The notes under the pieces were generated by a model that saw nothing but the letters and a program-made list of their open reading frames with translations, searched no databases and was not told the DNA's origin. Below, one piece after another: positions 24,913 through 32,787 of a stretch of 33,034 nt of DNA (its first letter is position 1; the number at the start of each line of letters is the position of its first letter). The stretch is taken from contig JANWIO010000012.1 of NCBI GenBank assembly GCA_025449835.1, positions 1-33,034 of the forward strand, written 5' to 3'. The position numbers were made by a program, and so were the translations under genes. The DNA is from Vampirovibrionales bacterium (lineage in GTDB: Bacteria; Cyanobacteriota; Vampirovibrionia; Vampirovibrionales; JAGQHJ01).

Positions 24913-25756
24913 GGCACTTGTCAAAAAAGCCAAAGCCCTCCGACTTAAAAAGGGGCTTTCTCAAAATTTTCTGGTGGATGATAGCTATTTACAGAAAATT
25001 GTTGACGCTGTTTCCCAAAAGCCAACGGCGCTTCCTATCGTTGAAATTGGAGCCGGGGCTGGATTCTTAACAGAGAAGCTTTTACGTGCTGACTATCGGG
25101 TAACCGCCATTGAAATTGATTCTAAAATGATTCGGCAGTTACAACTTCTCCAGCAACAATACCCTCAGCTGCAAATTATCCACCAAGATGTCACCACCCA
25201 AGATTTAGACAGCCTGGTTGCGCCACGAGGCATTATCGTGGGAAATATCCCTTACCATTTAACCGGCCCCATCCTGTTTCAAATTACGGGAGAACTCTCT
25301 AATCCAGACTATCCTTTACGAAAACATCTTGAAAAAGCTGTTTTAATGGTTCAAAAAGAAGTGGGAGAACGACTTACCGCAAAACCTGGTGATAGCAGCT
25401 ATAGCCAACTGACTTTGCAAGCTCAGTTTTGGTTTCAGGTCACCCCGCTTATCACCATTCCTAAAAATGCATATTATCCCAGCCCACAGGTGGATTCCAT
25501 GGTGATTCAGCTTATCCCAAGAGAAATACCTGCCATTACTGTTCAAGATTTAGCCTTTTTTAGTCGCCTGATTAAGCAAAGCTTTCTCCATCGGCGAAAA
25601 ACCTTGTTGAATAACCTGAAAATAGCTGGATTTGGAACAGATACGCAACTCAAATTGCTTCTGGAACAGCTGAACATCCCAGAGAATTACCGCCCTCAAT
25701 CCGTTTCCATGGAAAAATTCGGAGCTTTAGCCAATGCCCTTCTCGCAAACCAGTAA
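24899..25756 (+). CDS. rsmA: 16S rRNA dimethyladenosine transferase RsmA/KsgA
   Basis: 285 residues. SAM-dependent dimethylation of A1518 and A1519 of 16S rRNA. Motifs: KKGLSQNFLVDDSYLQKIVD (family N-terminus), VEIGAGAGFLTEKLL (motif I, about residues 48-62) and GNIPYHLTGPILF (NxPY motif IV); C-terminal RRKTLLNNLK. GTG 24899 is the best start; a TTG at 24869 is further inside the upstream gene. The SD is weak. Overlaps the ROK gene and ispE, so it is translationally coupled on both sides. Confidence 0.94.
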   Translation: MSVNKALVKKAKALRLKKGLSQNFLVDDSYLQKIVDAVSQKPTALPIVEIGAGAGFLTEKLLRADYRVTAIEIDSKMIRQLQLLQQQYPQLQIIHQDVTTQDLDSLVAPRGIIVGNIPYHLTGPILFQITGELSNPDYPLRKHLEKAVLMVQKEVGERLTAKPGDSSYSQLTLQAQFWFQVTPLITIPKNAYYPSPQVDSMVIQLIPREIPAITVQDLAFFSRLIKQSFLHRRKTLLNNLKIAGFGTDTQLKLLLEQLNIPENYRPQSVSMEKFGALANALLANQ

Positions 25757-26615
25757 GGCTTTTGCCAAAATCAATCTTTTCCTGAACCTCTTGGGGAAAC
25801 GCCCTGATGGGTTTCATGAAGTGCGTTTTATTATGCAGACCCTTTCATTGGCTGATACGCTAGAAGTGACTCATACGGGAGAGGGATTGGGGATTGATTT
25901 CACCTGTAGCGACCCGACCTTGGCCAATACCGATAATCTCATTGTAAAGGCCTATCATCACTTTTACCAATCCACAAAGCTTCCCCCTCTCGCCCTCCAA
26001 GTAAACCTTCAGAAAGAGATTCCCATTCAGGCAGGCTTAGGCGGAGGGAGTTCTGATGCAGCAGCGATGCTCAAAACCTTAAACACGCTTCATCAAGAGG
26101 CTCTTTCTTCCCATGAGCTTCATGCTCTAGCAGCACACCTGGGATCCGATGTTCCGTTCTTTCTTACCGGAGGAACCTGCCTTGCCACAGGCAGAGGTGA
26201 GATAGTTACACCCTTGCCATCACTCCCTTCTCAAAAAGTTGTTCTTTTAAAACCCAAAGGGTATGGGATTTCAACGCCTTATGCCTATCAATTGGTCCAA
26301 CAAAAAGGATATTACCAAACCCATGATATTTCTCCTTTTGAAGCCTACTTAAAATTACAAACCCCTTATCCTGAAACACTTGGAGCATTGCTATTGAACG
26401 ACTTTGAGTCAGCTCTTTTTGAGGCTCATCCCGATTTAGCTAAGACCAAAGAGACACTTTTAGGATTAGGGCTTCCAGGGGCTTTGCTTAGTGGCAGTGG
26501 TCCCACACTGTTTGGCATTTTATCTAATCCTGAGCCCCAAATGGCGGCAATAAAATACCATTTTTCAGCAGATCAATGGGTTGTGCTTGAAACCCAGGCC
26601 CTTGATTTTTCTTAA
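25734..26615 (+). CDS. ispE: 4-diphosphocytidyl-2-C-methyl-D-erythritol kinase
   Basis: 293 residues. Fourth enzyme of the MEP isoprenoid pathway, GHMP kinase fold. AKINLFLNLLGKRPDGFHEV (catalytic K12), PIQAGLGGGSSDAAA (ATP loop, about 97-111), GSDVPFFL (catalytic D139) and LLSGSGPTLFGIL near the C-terminus (GHMP motif 3). Starts 23 bases inside rsmA; rsmA-ispE is a common pair. Shows that the organism makes isoprenoids by the MEP route. Confidence 0.96.
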   Translation: MPFSQTSKAFAKINLFLNLLGKRPDGFHEVRFIMQTLSLADTLEVTHTGEGLGIDFTCSDPTLANTDNLIVKAYHHFYQSTKLPPLALQVNLQKEIPIQAGLGGGSSDAAAMLKTLNTLHQEALSSHELHALAAHLGSDVPFFLTGGTCLATGRGEIVTPLPSLPSQKVVLLKPKGYGISTPYAYQLVQQKGYYQTHDISPFEAYLKLQTPYPETLGALLLNDFESALFEAHPDLAKTKETLLGLGLPGALLSGSGPTLFGILSNPEPQMAAIKYHFSADQWVVLETQALDFS

Positions 26616-26774
26616 TATTGAAAGTATTTTTTATATCAAAAAATATATATTAAATATAAACAAGAAATTCTTATTAAAGTAATGTAACAAGTTTGCCCTA
26701 AATTAGCATTATTCCTTATATATTTTGTTTTTATATAGATATAAGTTTATTTTGACTTGAGAGAGAGAAATTCA
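26616..26774. other. Very AT-rich upstream region of the small gene
   Basis: About 160 bases, mostly A and T, with TTTTTATATAGATATAAG near 26729-26748. This resembles TTTTTATATATGTAAG near 17059-17074, upstream of the other small gene. A weak promoter is possible (TTGCCC at 26693-26698, then TATATA), but not convincing. It may bind a nucleoid protein. Confidence 0.35.
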
Positions 26775-26996
26775 GTGTTTAGCCATATTGATGAATTTGA
26801 AAATCATAAAACGCATATTGATGAGTTAACCACTCAGGTAATGGCTGCAGAACTCCATCTCACTTATTTTGCAGCACGTCAGGGAAGAGACTCTAAGCTG
26901 TACCAAGACTCTTTGCGAGATTTTGGAACCGCTTGGTATCTCCTGAAGAAAAACCGCGGAAATGAAGCTTTTTTAAAAGAAGTCAGAGCGTCTTAA
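26775..26996 (+). CDS. 73-residue protein of unknown function
   Basis: GTG start at 26775 with GAGAGAGA 6-8 nt upstream; an in-frame TTG at 26757 lacks an SD. The product begins MFSHIDEFENHKTHIDELTT and is predicted all-helical, charged and without a membrane segment. The central part, RDSKLYQDSLRDFG, is faintly like NSDMLEDALSMMAA of the protein at 17111. No family recognised. Ends 31 bases before a good terminator. Confidence 0.65.
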   Translation: MFSHIDEFENHKTHIDELTTQVMAAELHLTYFAARQGRDSKLYQDSLRDFGTAWYLLKKNRGNEAFLKEVRAS

Positions 26997-27027
26997 AATC
27001 TCGTTTTAACTCGCTGACAAATAATGT

Positions 27028-27059
27028 AAAAGGGTCGTCTGAAAAGGCTGACCCTTTTT
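27028..27059. terminator. Bidirectional rho-independent terminator
   Basis: AAAAGGGTC (27028-27036) and GACCCTTTT (27050-27058) form a 9-bp stem with a 13-nt loop and T-tracts on both strands. It lies between the convergent small gene (+) and AAA+ gene (-), 11 bases from the stop of the latter, and can serve both. Confidence 0.8.
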
Positions 27060-27069
27060 GGGTTTTGTC

Positions 27070-29673
27070 TTATTCCGCTTTAGGAGATCGATGCAGGGTA
27101 TGAAATCCCATGTTACTTCGGGGTTTATCAGTCTTCCTTTTTCGTACTGCCAGAAGTTCCCGCATCAGATCCGCTTGTGTCACTGTGGGCACTTCTTTTG
27201 CCAAGGCCTCCATATCAGGAGAGTCTTGCTGACCGTAGTGATCTAGGATTGAACCTAAGGAAGCCAAACCGTGGTTGGTGGCCCGTCGGATAAGCATTTC
27301 CAACTTCCGGCCGGAAAACCCTTTTGTCAGACCGGCTAATTTGTCAAAATCAATATTGCCATCAAAGGGAAATCCTGAACGCTGTGCATGGAGTTTTAAA
27401 ATGGCTTCTCGATCTGCTTGTTTAGGCATTTTAAAGTGAATTTGTTTGTATTGACGGCTTTGAAATGCTTCATCCAAAACTTCCGGGCGATTGGTAGCAA
27501 CAATGGTTGTCACACCCTCACGACCCACAAAACCGTCCAGTTCTACAAGAATTTGATTCAAGGTACTTTCAACTTCTTGAGCTCCGGAAGAAACTTCTCC
27601 TTTTCGGGTTCGAGCAATAGCGTCAATTTCATCTAAAAAAACAATACAAGGCTTATGGTCATTGGCTTTGCGATATATTTCTCGAACACTAGCAGCGCCT
27701 TGGCCTAGATACATTTTACGCAGTTCTGAAGCGCTGAGAGAAATCAGTTTGAACCCTGATTCATTGGCAAGGGCTTTGGCAAGCATTGTTTTACCCGTTC
27801 CTGGCTTTCCGATAAAGGAGATTAGGGGAGGCACTTTAATATCAATGTTTTTTTGCTGCTTTAAAGTCGCCAACAGTTTGTAATTTTTCAACAACGCTAC
27901 AAGACGCTGGGCTTCTTCAACAGCTTCTTTTTGGCCAATGACATCCCCTAACATCACATCCGATTTGGGGGCAAAGCCAAAGGAACCTTCTTCAGAAGAT
28001 TCAGGTTCAGACCCAACAGACTCCAAAAACTGCTCACGTGCTGTTTGATAGTGATCAATATCATCAGTCGTGATGAGACTCCCACCACGAATCCTTTTTT
28101 CAGCTGTAGGCTCTATTTTTTCACCCACTTGGTATGCAACATTTTCAAGCACATGCATAATATCGGCTCGGTTGGGAGGCCGACCCGTTTTATCCATTAA
28201 ACTTTTTGCAGTATATTCAATCACTTTTGGCGGAAACTTAACATGATAGGTATCCTCAATGGCTTGTAACGGCCCTTTTTGGGTCAGTTGAAATTCGGCA
28301 GAGACCTGAGACAGTGAGGGGGGCGAAACTTTTACAATGGCTGCATGATCATATAATTTAGGATTCACGTTTGCAGACAATTGGTTTAACCCTGCCACCA
28401 CCAGCTTGACCCGAGGATATGCCCGAGCCAATTCCGGTAACTTGTCAACAACTGGTAATAATAATTTATCTCCAATTAAGAACATCACCGCATTTTCACC
28501 GTTTGGGGTCTTCCGCTCAATTTCGGCCATGGTATAGCGTACCCCCTCTAAAATATAAGATCTATCGGTTTCATGCAGCGCATTCTCTGTTACAGGAAGA
28601 TCTAGCCATTGCGAATGGAATTGCTCGTTAACATTCTCTTGTGGCTTACCCTTTGGAAATGGCGAAAAAGGCTCATTGACCAAAACATGGCTATAAATAT
28701 TTTCCTTAATTCTGGGATCTAAGGCCAACTGAATCAGCGCATCTTTTTGATCCGCCGCGTCTCCTAGAATAATCCCGACTTTAGGCAGGAAATTAAACCC
28801 TTTGATAACTTTCTCAACCAGGGTTTCCACCTCATTGATGTGTACATGCTCTGGTGCTATCGCAACGCGTAAAGGGCGAGACGTATAAGAGCGGAACTCA
28901 GCCTCTTCTTGTTGCTCATATGGTTGCTCAGAGTTCAATGCTACATCTTCTTCAGGTAATGGTTCTCCAGTTCCTTTAGATGTTCCTGTTTCAGCAAAAT
29001 TTTGCACATAGGTAGGCAAATCGGAAAATCCCTCTGCAAAAGATTTTAAGGTTTGCTTCAAAATATTTTCTGACTCTTCAGACTTGCGTAATACCCGGAA
29101 TAAAGATTGATACAGATTTTCAGAAGACAAGGGACCTTTATTCGCCCTTGAAGCTGTTCTGAGGAGATTAACGAGAATTTTTTCCTCATTTTTGGCAAAC
29201 GTGCTTCGTTTTAACTTGATGAGATCTGACTTGAACTGAGCCAGCATATTTGCAAAACTCTGGTTAAACAGATTGTGAAGATTATGTTCAAGCGTTGTTT
29301 TGGGGCCTTCCATGGGGAGATTACATGCCAATTGATTTTGAAAGGCAACCAATGCTGGTGCTTTTTGCCAACGCTGAAATAATTGCCCCAGTCGAGATTG
29401 GTTTTGATATGCTGTATAGGCGTGAATGTCATTTAAAATAAAGCTGGTTATTTTGCGATCCTCGGCAGATGCAGCACGCCAACGCTTTTTTAAATCAGGC
29501 GCCAAAACATCTGGCGATAGCCTTTCTCCTACATCATTCACGTCTTCTTTAATAGAGACTTGGGAGTTTGCCTCTCCCATACCTGAGCTCTCTAACGGAG
29601 AACCAGACAATTTACCTTGAAAACGCGGGAACGCATTTGCATTCAAACCAATTTTGGGTGACCCAACCAACAT
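27070..29673 (-). CDS. Two-module AAA+ ATPase: degenerate Clp-like module plus FtsH-like module, no protease
   Basis: 867 residues from ATG 29673, chosen because AAAGG lies about 12 nt upstream and a promoter covers the longer frame. Residues about 30-260 are helical and unrecognised. About 270-520 resembles a ClpA/ClpB first nucleotide-binding module with lost catalytic sites: VGIILGDAADQKDALIQLAL replaces Walker A and AVMFLIGDK replaces Walker B. About 575-760 is a live FtsH-type AAA module: Walker A GKPGTGKT (622-629), Walker B CIVFLDE (676-682) and sensor TIVATNRPEVLDEAF. The first arginine-finger position is kept (SRQYKQ) and the second is Lys. No HExxH zinc protease follows; the last 100 residues are the lid and a basic tail. 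No membrane segments. Probably a cytoplasmic remodelling ATPase; substrate unknown. Confidence 0.85.
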   Translation of the reverse strand: MLVGSPKIGLNANAFPRFQGKLSGSPLESSGMGEANSQVSIKEDVNDVGERLSPDVLAPDLKKRWRAASAEDRKITSFILNDIHAYTAYQNQSRLGQLFQRWQKAPALVAFQNQLACNLPMEGPKTTLEHNLHNLFNQSFANMLAQFKSDLIKLKRSTFAKNEEKILVNLLRTASRANKGPLSSENLYQSLFRVLRKSEESENILKQTLKSFAEGFSDLPTYVQNFAETGTSKGTGEPLPEEDVALNSEQPYEQQEEAEFRSYTSRPLRVAIAPEHVHINEVETLVEKVIKGFNFLPKVGIILGDAADQKDALIQLALDPRIKENIYSHVLVNEPFSPFPKGKPQENVNEQFHSQWLDLPVTENALHETDRSYILEGVRYTMAEIERKTPNGENAVMFLIGDKLLLPVVDKLPELARAYPRVKLVVAGLNQLSANVNPKLYDHAAIVKVSPPSLSQVSAEFQLTQKGPLQAIEDTYHVKFPPKVIEYTAKSLMDKTGRPPNRADIMHVLENVAYQVGEKIEPTAEKRIRGGSLITTDDIDHYQTAREQFLESVGSEPESSEEGSFGFAPKSDVMLGDVIGQKEAVEEAQRLVALLKNYKLLATLKQQKNIDIKVPPLISFIGKPGTGKTMLAKALANESGFKLISLSASELRKMYLGQGAASVREIYRKANDHKPCIVFLDEIDAIARTRKGEVSSGAQEVESTLNQILVELDGFVGREGVTTIVATNRPEVLDEAFQSRQYKQIHFKMPKQADREAILKLHAQRSGFPFDGNIDFDKLAGLTKGFSGRKLEMLIRRATNHGLASLGSILDHYGQQDSPDMEALAKEVPTVTQADLMRELLAVRKRKTDKPRSNMGFHTLHRSPKAE

Positions 29674-29719
29674 ATACCAAGCAAACCTTTCTTCATTTTT
29701 AAATCTAGAAGTGACTCTT

Positions 29720-29748
29720 TTTATATCAAAAATGTGTTTAAATATCAA
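29720..29748 (-). promoter_or_regulatory. Sigma70-type promoter of the AAA+ gene
   Basis: On the minus strand TTGATA (29748-29743), a 17-nt spacer and TATAAA (29725-29720). The predicted start is about 29713, with a 40-nt leader before ATG 29673. Confidence 0.7.
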
Positions 29749-29802
29749 TTTAAACAATACAAAAAGTGAAATATTTTGTAATAAATTTCGGGTATTCTAA
29801 AA

Positions 29803-30711
29803 TCAATCCAAGGTTTCTTGAACTTTTAGAAGTCTTTTAGCTGCTAAATCAATATATTCTGGATTATTATCATAGCCAACAAAGCGCCGACGTTGCTTTA
29901 AAGCCACTACACAAGTGGTGCCGCTCCCACAAAATGGGTCTAAAACCACATCATTTTCAAATGAATAGAGCTGTATCAAGCGATAGGGCAGTTCTTCCGG
30001 GAAAGGGGCTGGGTGGCCAACGCGTCGGGCCGATTCTGAACGAAATGTCCAAAGGCTTTTGGTGTAGGTCATAAATTCTTCTTTCACCATGGTTGCTGGA
30101 GACGCCGGTTTTCGCCGAGAGAAACTCTCTTTGGAAAAAACCAGAATATATTCATGGGTATCTCTTAAAATAGGGTTGGTTGGCGAGTTCCAGCTTCCCC
30201 AGGCTGTTGAAATGCCCGCACTACTCCCTTTATCCCAAATAATTTCACCCCGCATTAAAAATCCCAAGCGCAACATCTCTTCAATCACATACAGGTGCAG
30301 GGGAATATACGGACTTCGGCCCAGATTGGCAATATTGATACACGCTCGCCCCCCTGTTACCAACACCCGATACGTTTCTTGAAAAACCGACCTTAACAAC
30401 TCCCGATATTCCTGAAGGGATAGATTCGTATCATAAAGTTTAGAGGCGTTATAAGGGGGAGAGGTAATCATCAGATGCACGGAGGCATCTGGCAGCTGAT
30501 TCATGACATCACTGGATTGGCAAAAAAGTTGATTCTGAACAGATTGAGGGAGTGGGTTTTCAATAAACTCACTGGGTTTTAATGCGGGTCGATTCTCATA
30601 TAAACGAGATTGATAAAACGTATCGGCCTTATGATTTTCTCGTTTGGATGATCCAAAGGCCTTGGTCTTGCTTCCTTTACGGGAAGGTTTTTTAGGATGT
30701 AATTCTTTCAT
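29803..30711 (-). CDS. Beta-class DNA methyltransferase (SPPY type)
   Basis: 302 residues. Catalytic motif IV TSPPYN (S84-Y87) comes before the SAM-binding motif I DPFCGSGTT (D258-T266), the beta-class order. SPPY is commonest among N4-cytosine methyltransferases, but some N6-adenine enzymes also carry it, so the base is uncertain. The first 30 residues are Lys/Ser/Arg-rich and probably disordered. ATG start with no clear SD. It lies 62 bases downstream of dam on the same strand. No restriction endonuclease is recognisable beside it, so it is probably an orphan or regulatory methylase. Recognition sequence unknown. Confidence 0.9.
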   Translation of the reverse strand: MKELHPKKPSRKGSKTKAFGSSKRENHKADTFYQSRLYENRPALKPSEFIENPLPQSVQNQLFCQSSDVMNQLPDASVHLMITSPPYNASKLYDTNLSLQEYRELLRSVFQETYRVLVTGGRACINIANLGRSPYIPLHLYVIEEMLRLGFLMRGEIIWDKGSSAGISTAWGSWNSPTNPILRDTHEYILVFSKESFSRRKPASPATMVKEEFMTYTKSLWTFRSESARRVGHPAPFPEELPYRLIQLYSFENDVVLDPFCGSGTTCVVALKQRRRFVGYDNNPEYIDLAAKRLLKVQETLD

Positions 30712-30772
30712 GTGTTTATTTTATCCAGAATCCCTACCCAGCAAAATAACCGATTTAAAGTGCTCTTATTTA

Positions 30773-31606
30773 TCACCTGTAAACTGAGCTTGCAGGCTCA
30801 AATAAAGCCAGTAGCTCTGATGCTTTATTGCGATTTTTCCCTTGACAACTAATATAGCGCTGAACAAATAACTCTGTTTTCTTGGCATTGTGATAGATCT
30901 GTTGGGTAAACTCAGTGTTGTGATTGGAAAGTAACACAACAACGTCACGGTCTGCTAAACCTTGGGCCAGTTTGGCCAAGGCTTCTTGCTGTTCTAATGA
31001 AAATCCGCCTGCGCTATAGCTGGTAAAATTTGCAGTGGTAGATAAGGGGACATAAGGCGGATCACAGTAGACAATGTCACCCACCTTAGCCATTGGCATG
31101 ATGGTTTTAAAATCGGCTTTCTGAAAACAAGCCCTCTGCGATTTTTGATAAAACCAAAGCATCTCTTTTTGGGGGAAATAGGGTTTTTGATACCGCCCAA
31201 AGGGGACATTAAATTGATGCTTTGCATTATAGCGACACAGCCCATTAAAGCAATGACGGTTTAAATACAAAAATAAGGCCGATTTATACACCGGATCTTC
31301 TGTTGTATTAAAGGCCTCTCGAAGTTGGTAATACTGATCAGCAACATTGTTTTGAGGGATAAAAAAGGTTTCACAATACTGGATAAACGCCTCACCCTGT
31401 GCCTGTAAAATTTGATATAACTGAATTAGATCACCATTGGTATCTGTCAGTAGAGACTCGGGATAAGTCGTATTTAAAAATACCGCCCCTGATCCGACAA
31501 AAGGCTCCATAAGCCGTTTTCGATCCGGGTATTTTTTTAAAATTGCTTCAATATTTTGCAGAATGGCATATTTATTACCTGCCCACTTTAAAAAGGGTTT
31601 ATGCAT
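30773..31606 (-). CDS. dam: DNA adenine methyltransferase Dam (GATC)
   Basis: 277 residues, almost exactly the length of E. coli Dam. FLKWAGNKY (5-13) and MEPFVGSGAVFLNT form the SAM site; CDPPYVPLS (DPPY 182-185) is catalytic. The DNA-recognition stretch LNRHCFNGLCRYNAKHQFNV followed by PFGRY is very close to that of GATC-specific Dam enzymes, so N6-methylation of GATC is likely. ATG 31606 is chosen because AAAGGG lies 6 nt upstream and gives the canonical N-terminus; the frame stays open to 31660. No mutH or seqA is in the window. Confidence 0.93.
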   Translation of the reverse strand: MHKPFLKWAGNKYAILQNIEAILKKYPDRKRLMEPFVGSGAVFLNTTYPESLLTDTNGDLIQLYQILQAQGEAFIQYCETFFIPQNNVADQYYQLREAFNTTEDPVYKSALFLYLNRHCFNGLCRYNAKHQFNVPFGRYQKPYFPQKEMLWFYQKSQRACFQKADFKTIMPMAKVGDIVYCDPPYVPLSTTANFTSYSAGGFSLEQQEALAKLAQGLADRDVVVLLSNHNTEFTQQIYHNAKKTELFVQRYISCQGKNRNKASELLALFEPASSVYR

Positions 31607-31720
31607 TGATTGCCCTTTGGCGCCCATCATGATGAAACCTTTGAAAATCACTCCAATCACTAAGGTATCACTAATACCCCAGTTTCCAAAATGGTTGGTT
31701 TAAATAGCGATTTTAGGGCG

Positions 31721-32071
31721 TTAATACCCACCACCTTGCTTGGTTCCAAATTCATCTTTCGCCGCCTGCGACGTTTTTTGAGACATTGCGTCCAACTGCC
31801 TTCCAATGGCCGTTGATTTATCGCTAATAATCTTAAGTCGGGTATCAATAAGGCTTTCTGCTTCAGAAAGTTGAGAAACCCTGGCCTGTAAAAGCCTTGC
31901 CGTCTCTGATCCGGGTTCAAAATTAACTTTATGGGTTAACAGGCCACTAAGCTTAGAAGCCGCCCGCTGAAGAAACATCTTTTGCTGTACTAAAAACGTT
32001 TCTTCCAACTCATACTCATATTTCAGAGCGATAAGCATTGATATGATTGGTAAACCTGATGCAAATGGCAT
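31721..32071 (-). CDS. Small coiled-coil protein of unknown function
   Basis: 116 residues from ATG 32071, which has GGGGGA about 7 nt upstream. An N-terminal hydrophobic patch (MPFASGLPIISMLIAL), then a predominantly helical protein with coiled-coil propensity: SEAESLIDTRLKIISDKSTA followed by IGRQLDAMSQKTSQAAKDEF. Gly-rich end (KQGGGY). Not recognised. It could be a filament or secretion-apparatus component by size and helix pattern, but this is speculation. A second small unknown gene lies 85 bases upstream on the same strand. Confidence 0.6.
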   Translation of the reverse strand: MPFASGLPIISMLIALKYEYELEETFLVQQKMFLQRAASKLSGLLTHKVNFEPGSETARLLQARVSQLSEAESLIDTRLKIISDKSTAIGRQLDAMSQKTSQAAKDEFGTKQGGGY

Positions 32072-32156
32072 TTTGTGTTCCCCCAAGGACCCCTTTAACT
32101 ATATAAAAACCCTTCGACCTATTTTTGTGCTAGTTCCTGTAAAAAATGTTTAATCT

Positions 32157-32396
32157 TTAAAATTTCCGATCCATTTTGCCACCCCGATATTGGTATGGGC
32201 TGGCCTCCGACAAAAACCCTTCCATGCGTTTTAATTGCTGCAAATAGAGGTTATGCCGGTATTTCGTAAGCTTAACATTGCTTTTGTAGTTTATAATATT
32301 ATAAACCAGTATGCTCACACGATTCACAACTTCCAAAACAGGATTATTGCGTTGAAACGCTTGAACTGCAAGATTAAAATAAGTACTGGCGCTCAT
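32157..32396 (-). CDS. Small protein of unknown function (79 residues)
   Basis: ATG at 32396 with AGGA about 11 nt upstream. The product begins MSASTYFNLAVQAFQRNNPV and ends in a basic tail YQYRGGKMDRKF. Helical, basic, rich in Asn and Tyr. No family recognised. Probably co-transcribed with the coiled-coil gene downstream. Confidence 0.55.
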   Translation of the reverse strand: MSASTYFNLAVQAFQRNNPVLEVVNRVSILVYNIINYKSNVKLTKYRHNLYLQQLKRMEGFLSEASPYQYRGGKMDRKF

Positions 32397-32541
32397 ATTT
32401 TCACTATCCTAAATCGAATGAATCTTTCTCTACATGACCCCTATTCATGAAAAAACGTTGGCCAAGCAAAAATTGCGCTTTTTTGAAGAAAACGTTACAA
32501 AAAGATATATTTTAGATATTTCAATAATCCGACTAAAGCCC
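32397..32541. other. Short intergenic region after truB
   Basis: About 145 bases between the end of the truB remnant and the small gene at 32396. Contains AACGTT repeated near 32455 and 32494 on either side of a T-rich run, possibly a weak terminator, not convincing. Confidence 0.3.
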
Positions 32542-32787
32542 TTAAAAGACGTCCTCGTCGGACGTTGATTCTAAGGGAAAAACCTTTAATGGCTTTAATC
32601 GCCCCTTTTCTTCTCCGGCGGCCACCGCAATGGGAAGGTTTTGAAGGGTTAATAAATAAAGCTCATGATTCCGAATCGCCTCTTCTAACTCTTCTGATTG
32701 TAATTTCATCCCATGAAAAATTTTGTCGGCATTTTGCGAGGAAACCGGTAAGGGGATTTACGATAAAAAATCCGCAGGATTGTGTAA
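32542..32787 (-). pseudogene. truB: C-terminal part of truB, separated by two in-frame stops
   Basis: The truB frame continues past the TAG at 32788-32790 as LHNPADFLS, then a TAA (32758-32760), then 71 codons to TAA (32542-32544). The last stretch has the TruB C-terminal pattern: IPLPVSSQNADKIFHGMKLQ, a helix, LPIAVAAGEEKGRLKPLKVF and an acidic tail. All of this is in the same frame as the upstream part, so only the two stop codons interrupt it. No restart codon with a good SD is obvious (an ATG at 32706 exists). See the finding. Confidence 0.75.

Noticed and set aside
26628-29732. Identical 15-mer TTTTTATATCAAAAA at 26628-26642 and 29718-29732
   Set aside because: At the second site it is simply part of the AAA+ promoter and spacer; at the first no matching -35 is present. 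Probably chance in A/T-rich DNA.
20144-31606. HNH nuclease and the methyltransferases as one restriction-modification system
   Set aside because: They are about 9 kb apart with the ribosomal operon between them; no sign of co-regulation.
31660-31920. Minus-strand ORF of 86 codons overlapping the coiled-coil gene
   Set aside because: Different frame over the same DNA; it has no good SD, and the coiled-coil frame (31721-32071) has both SD and a protein-like pattern.
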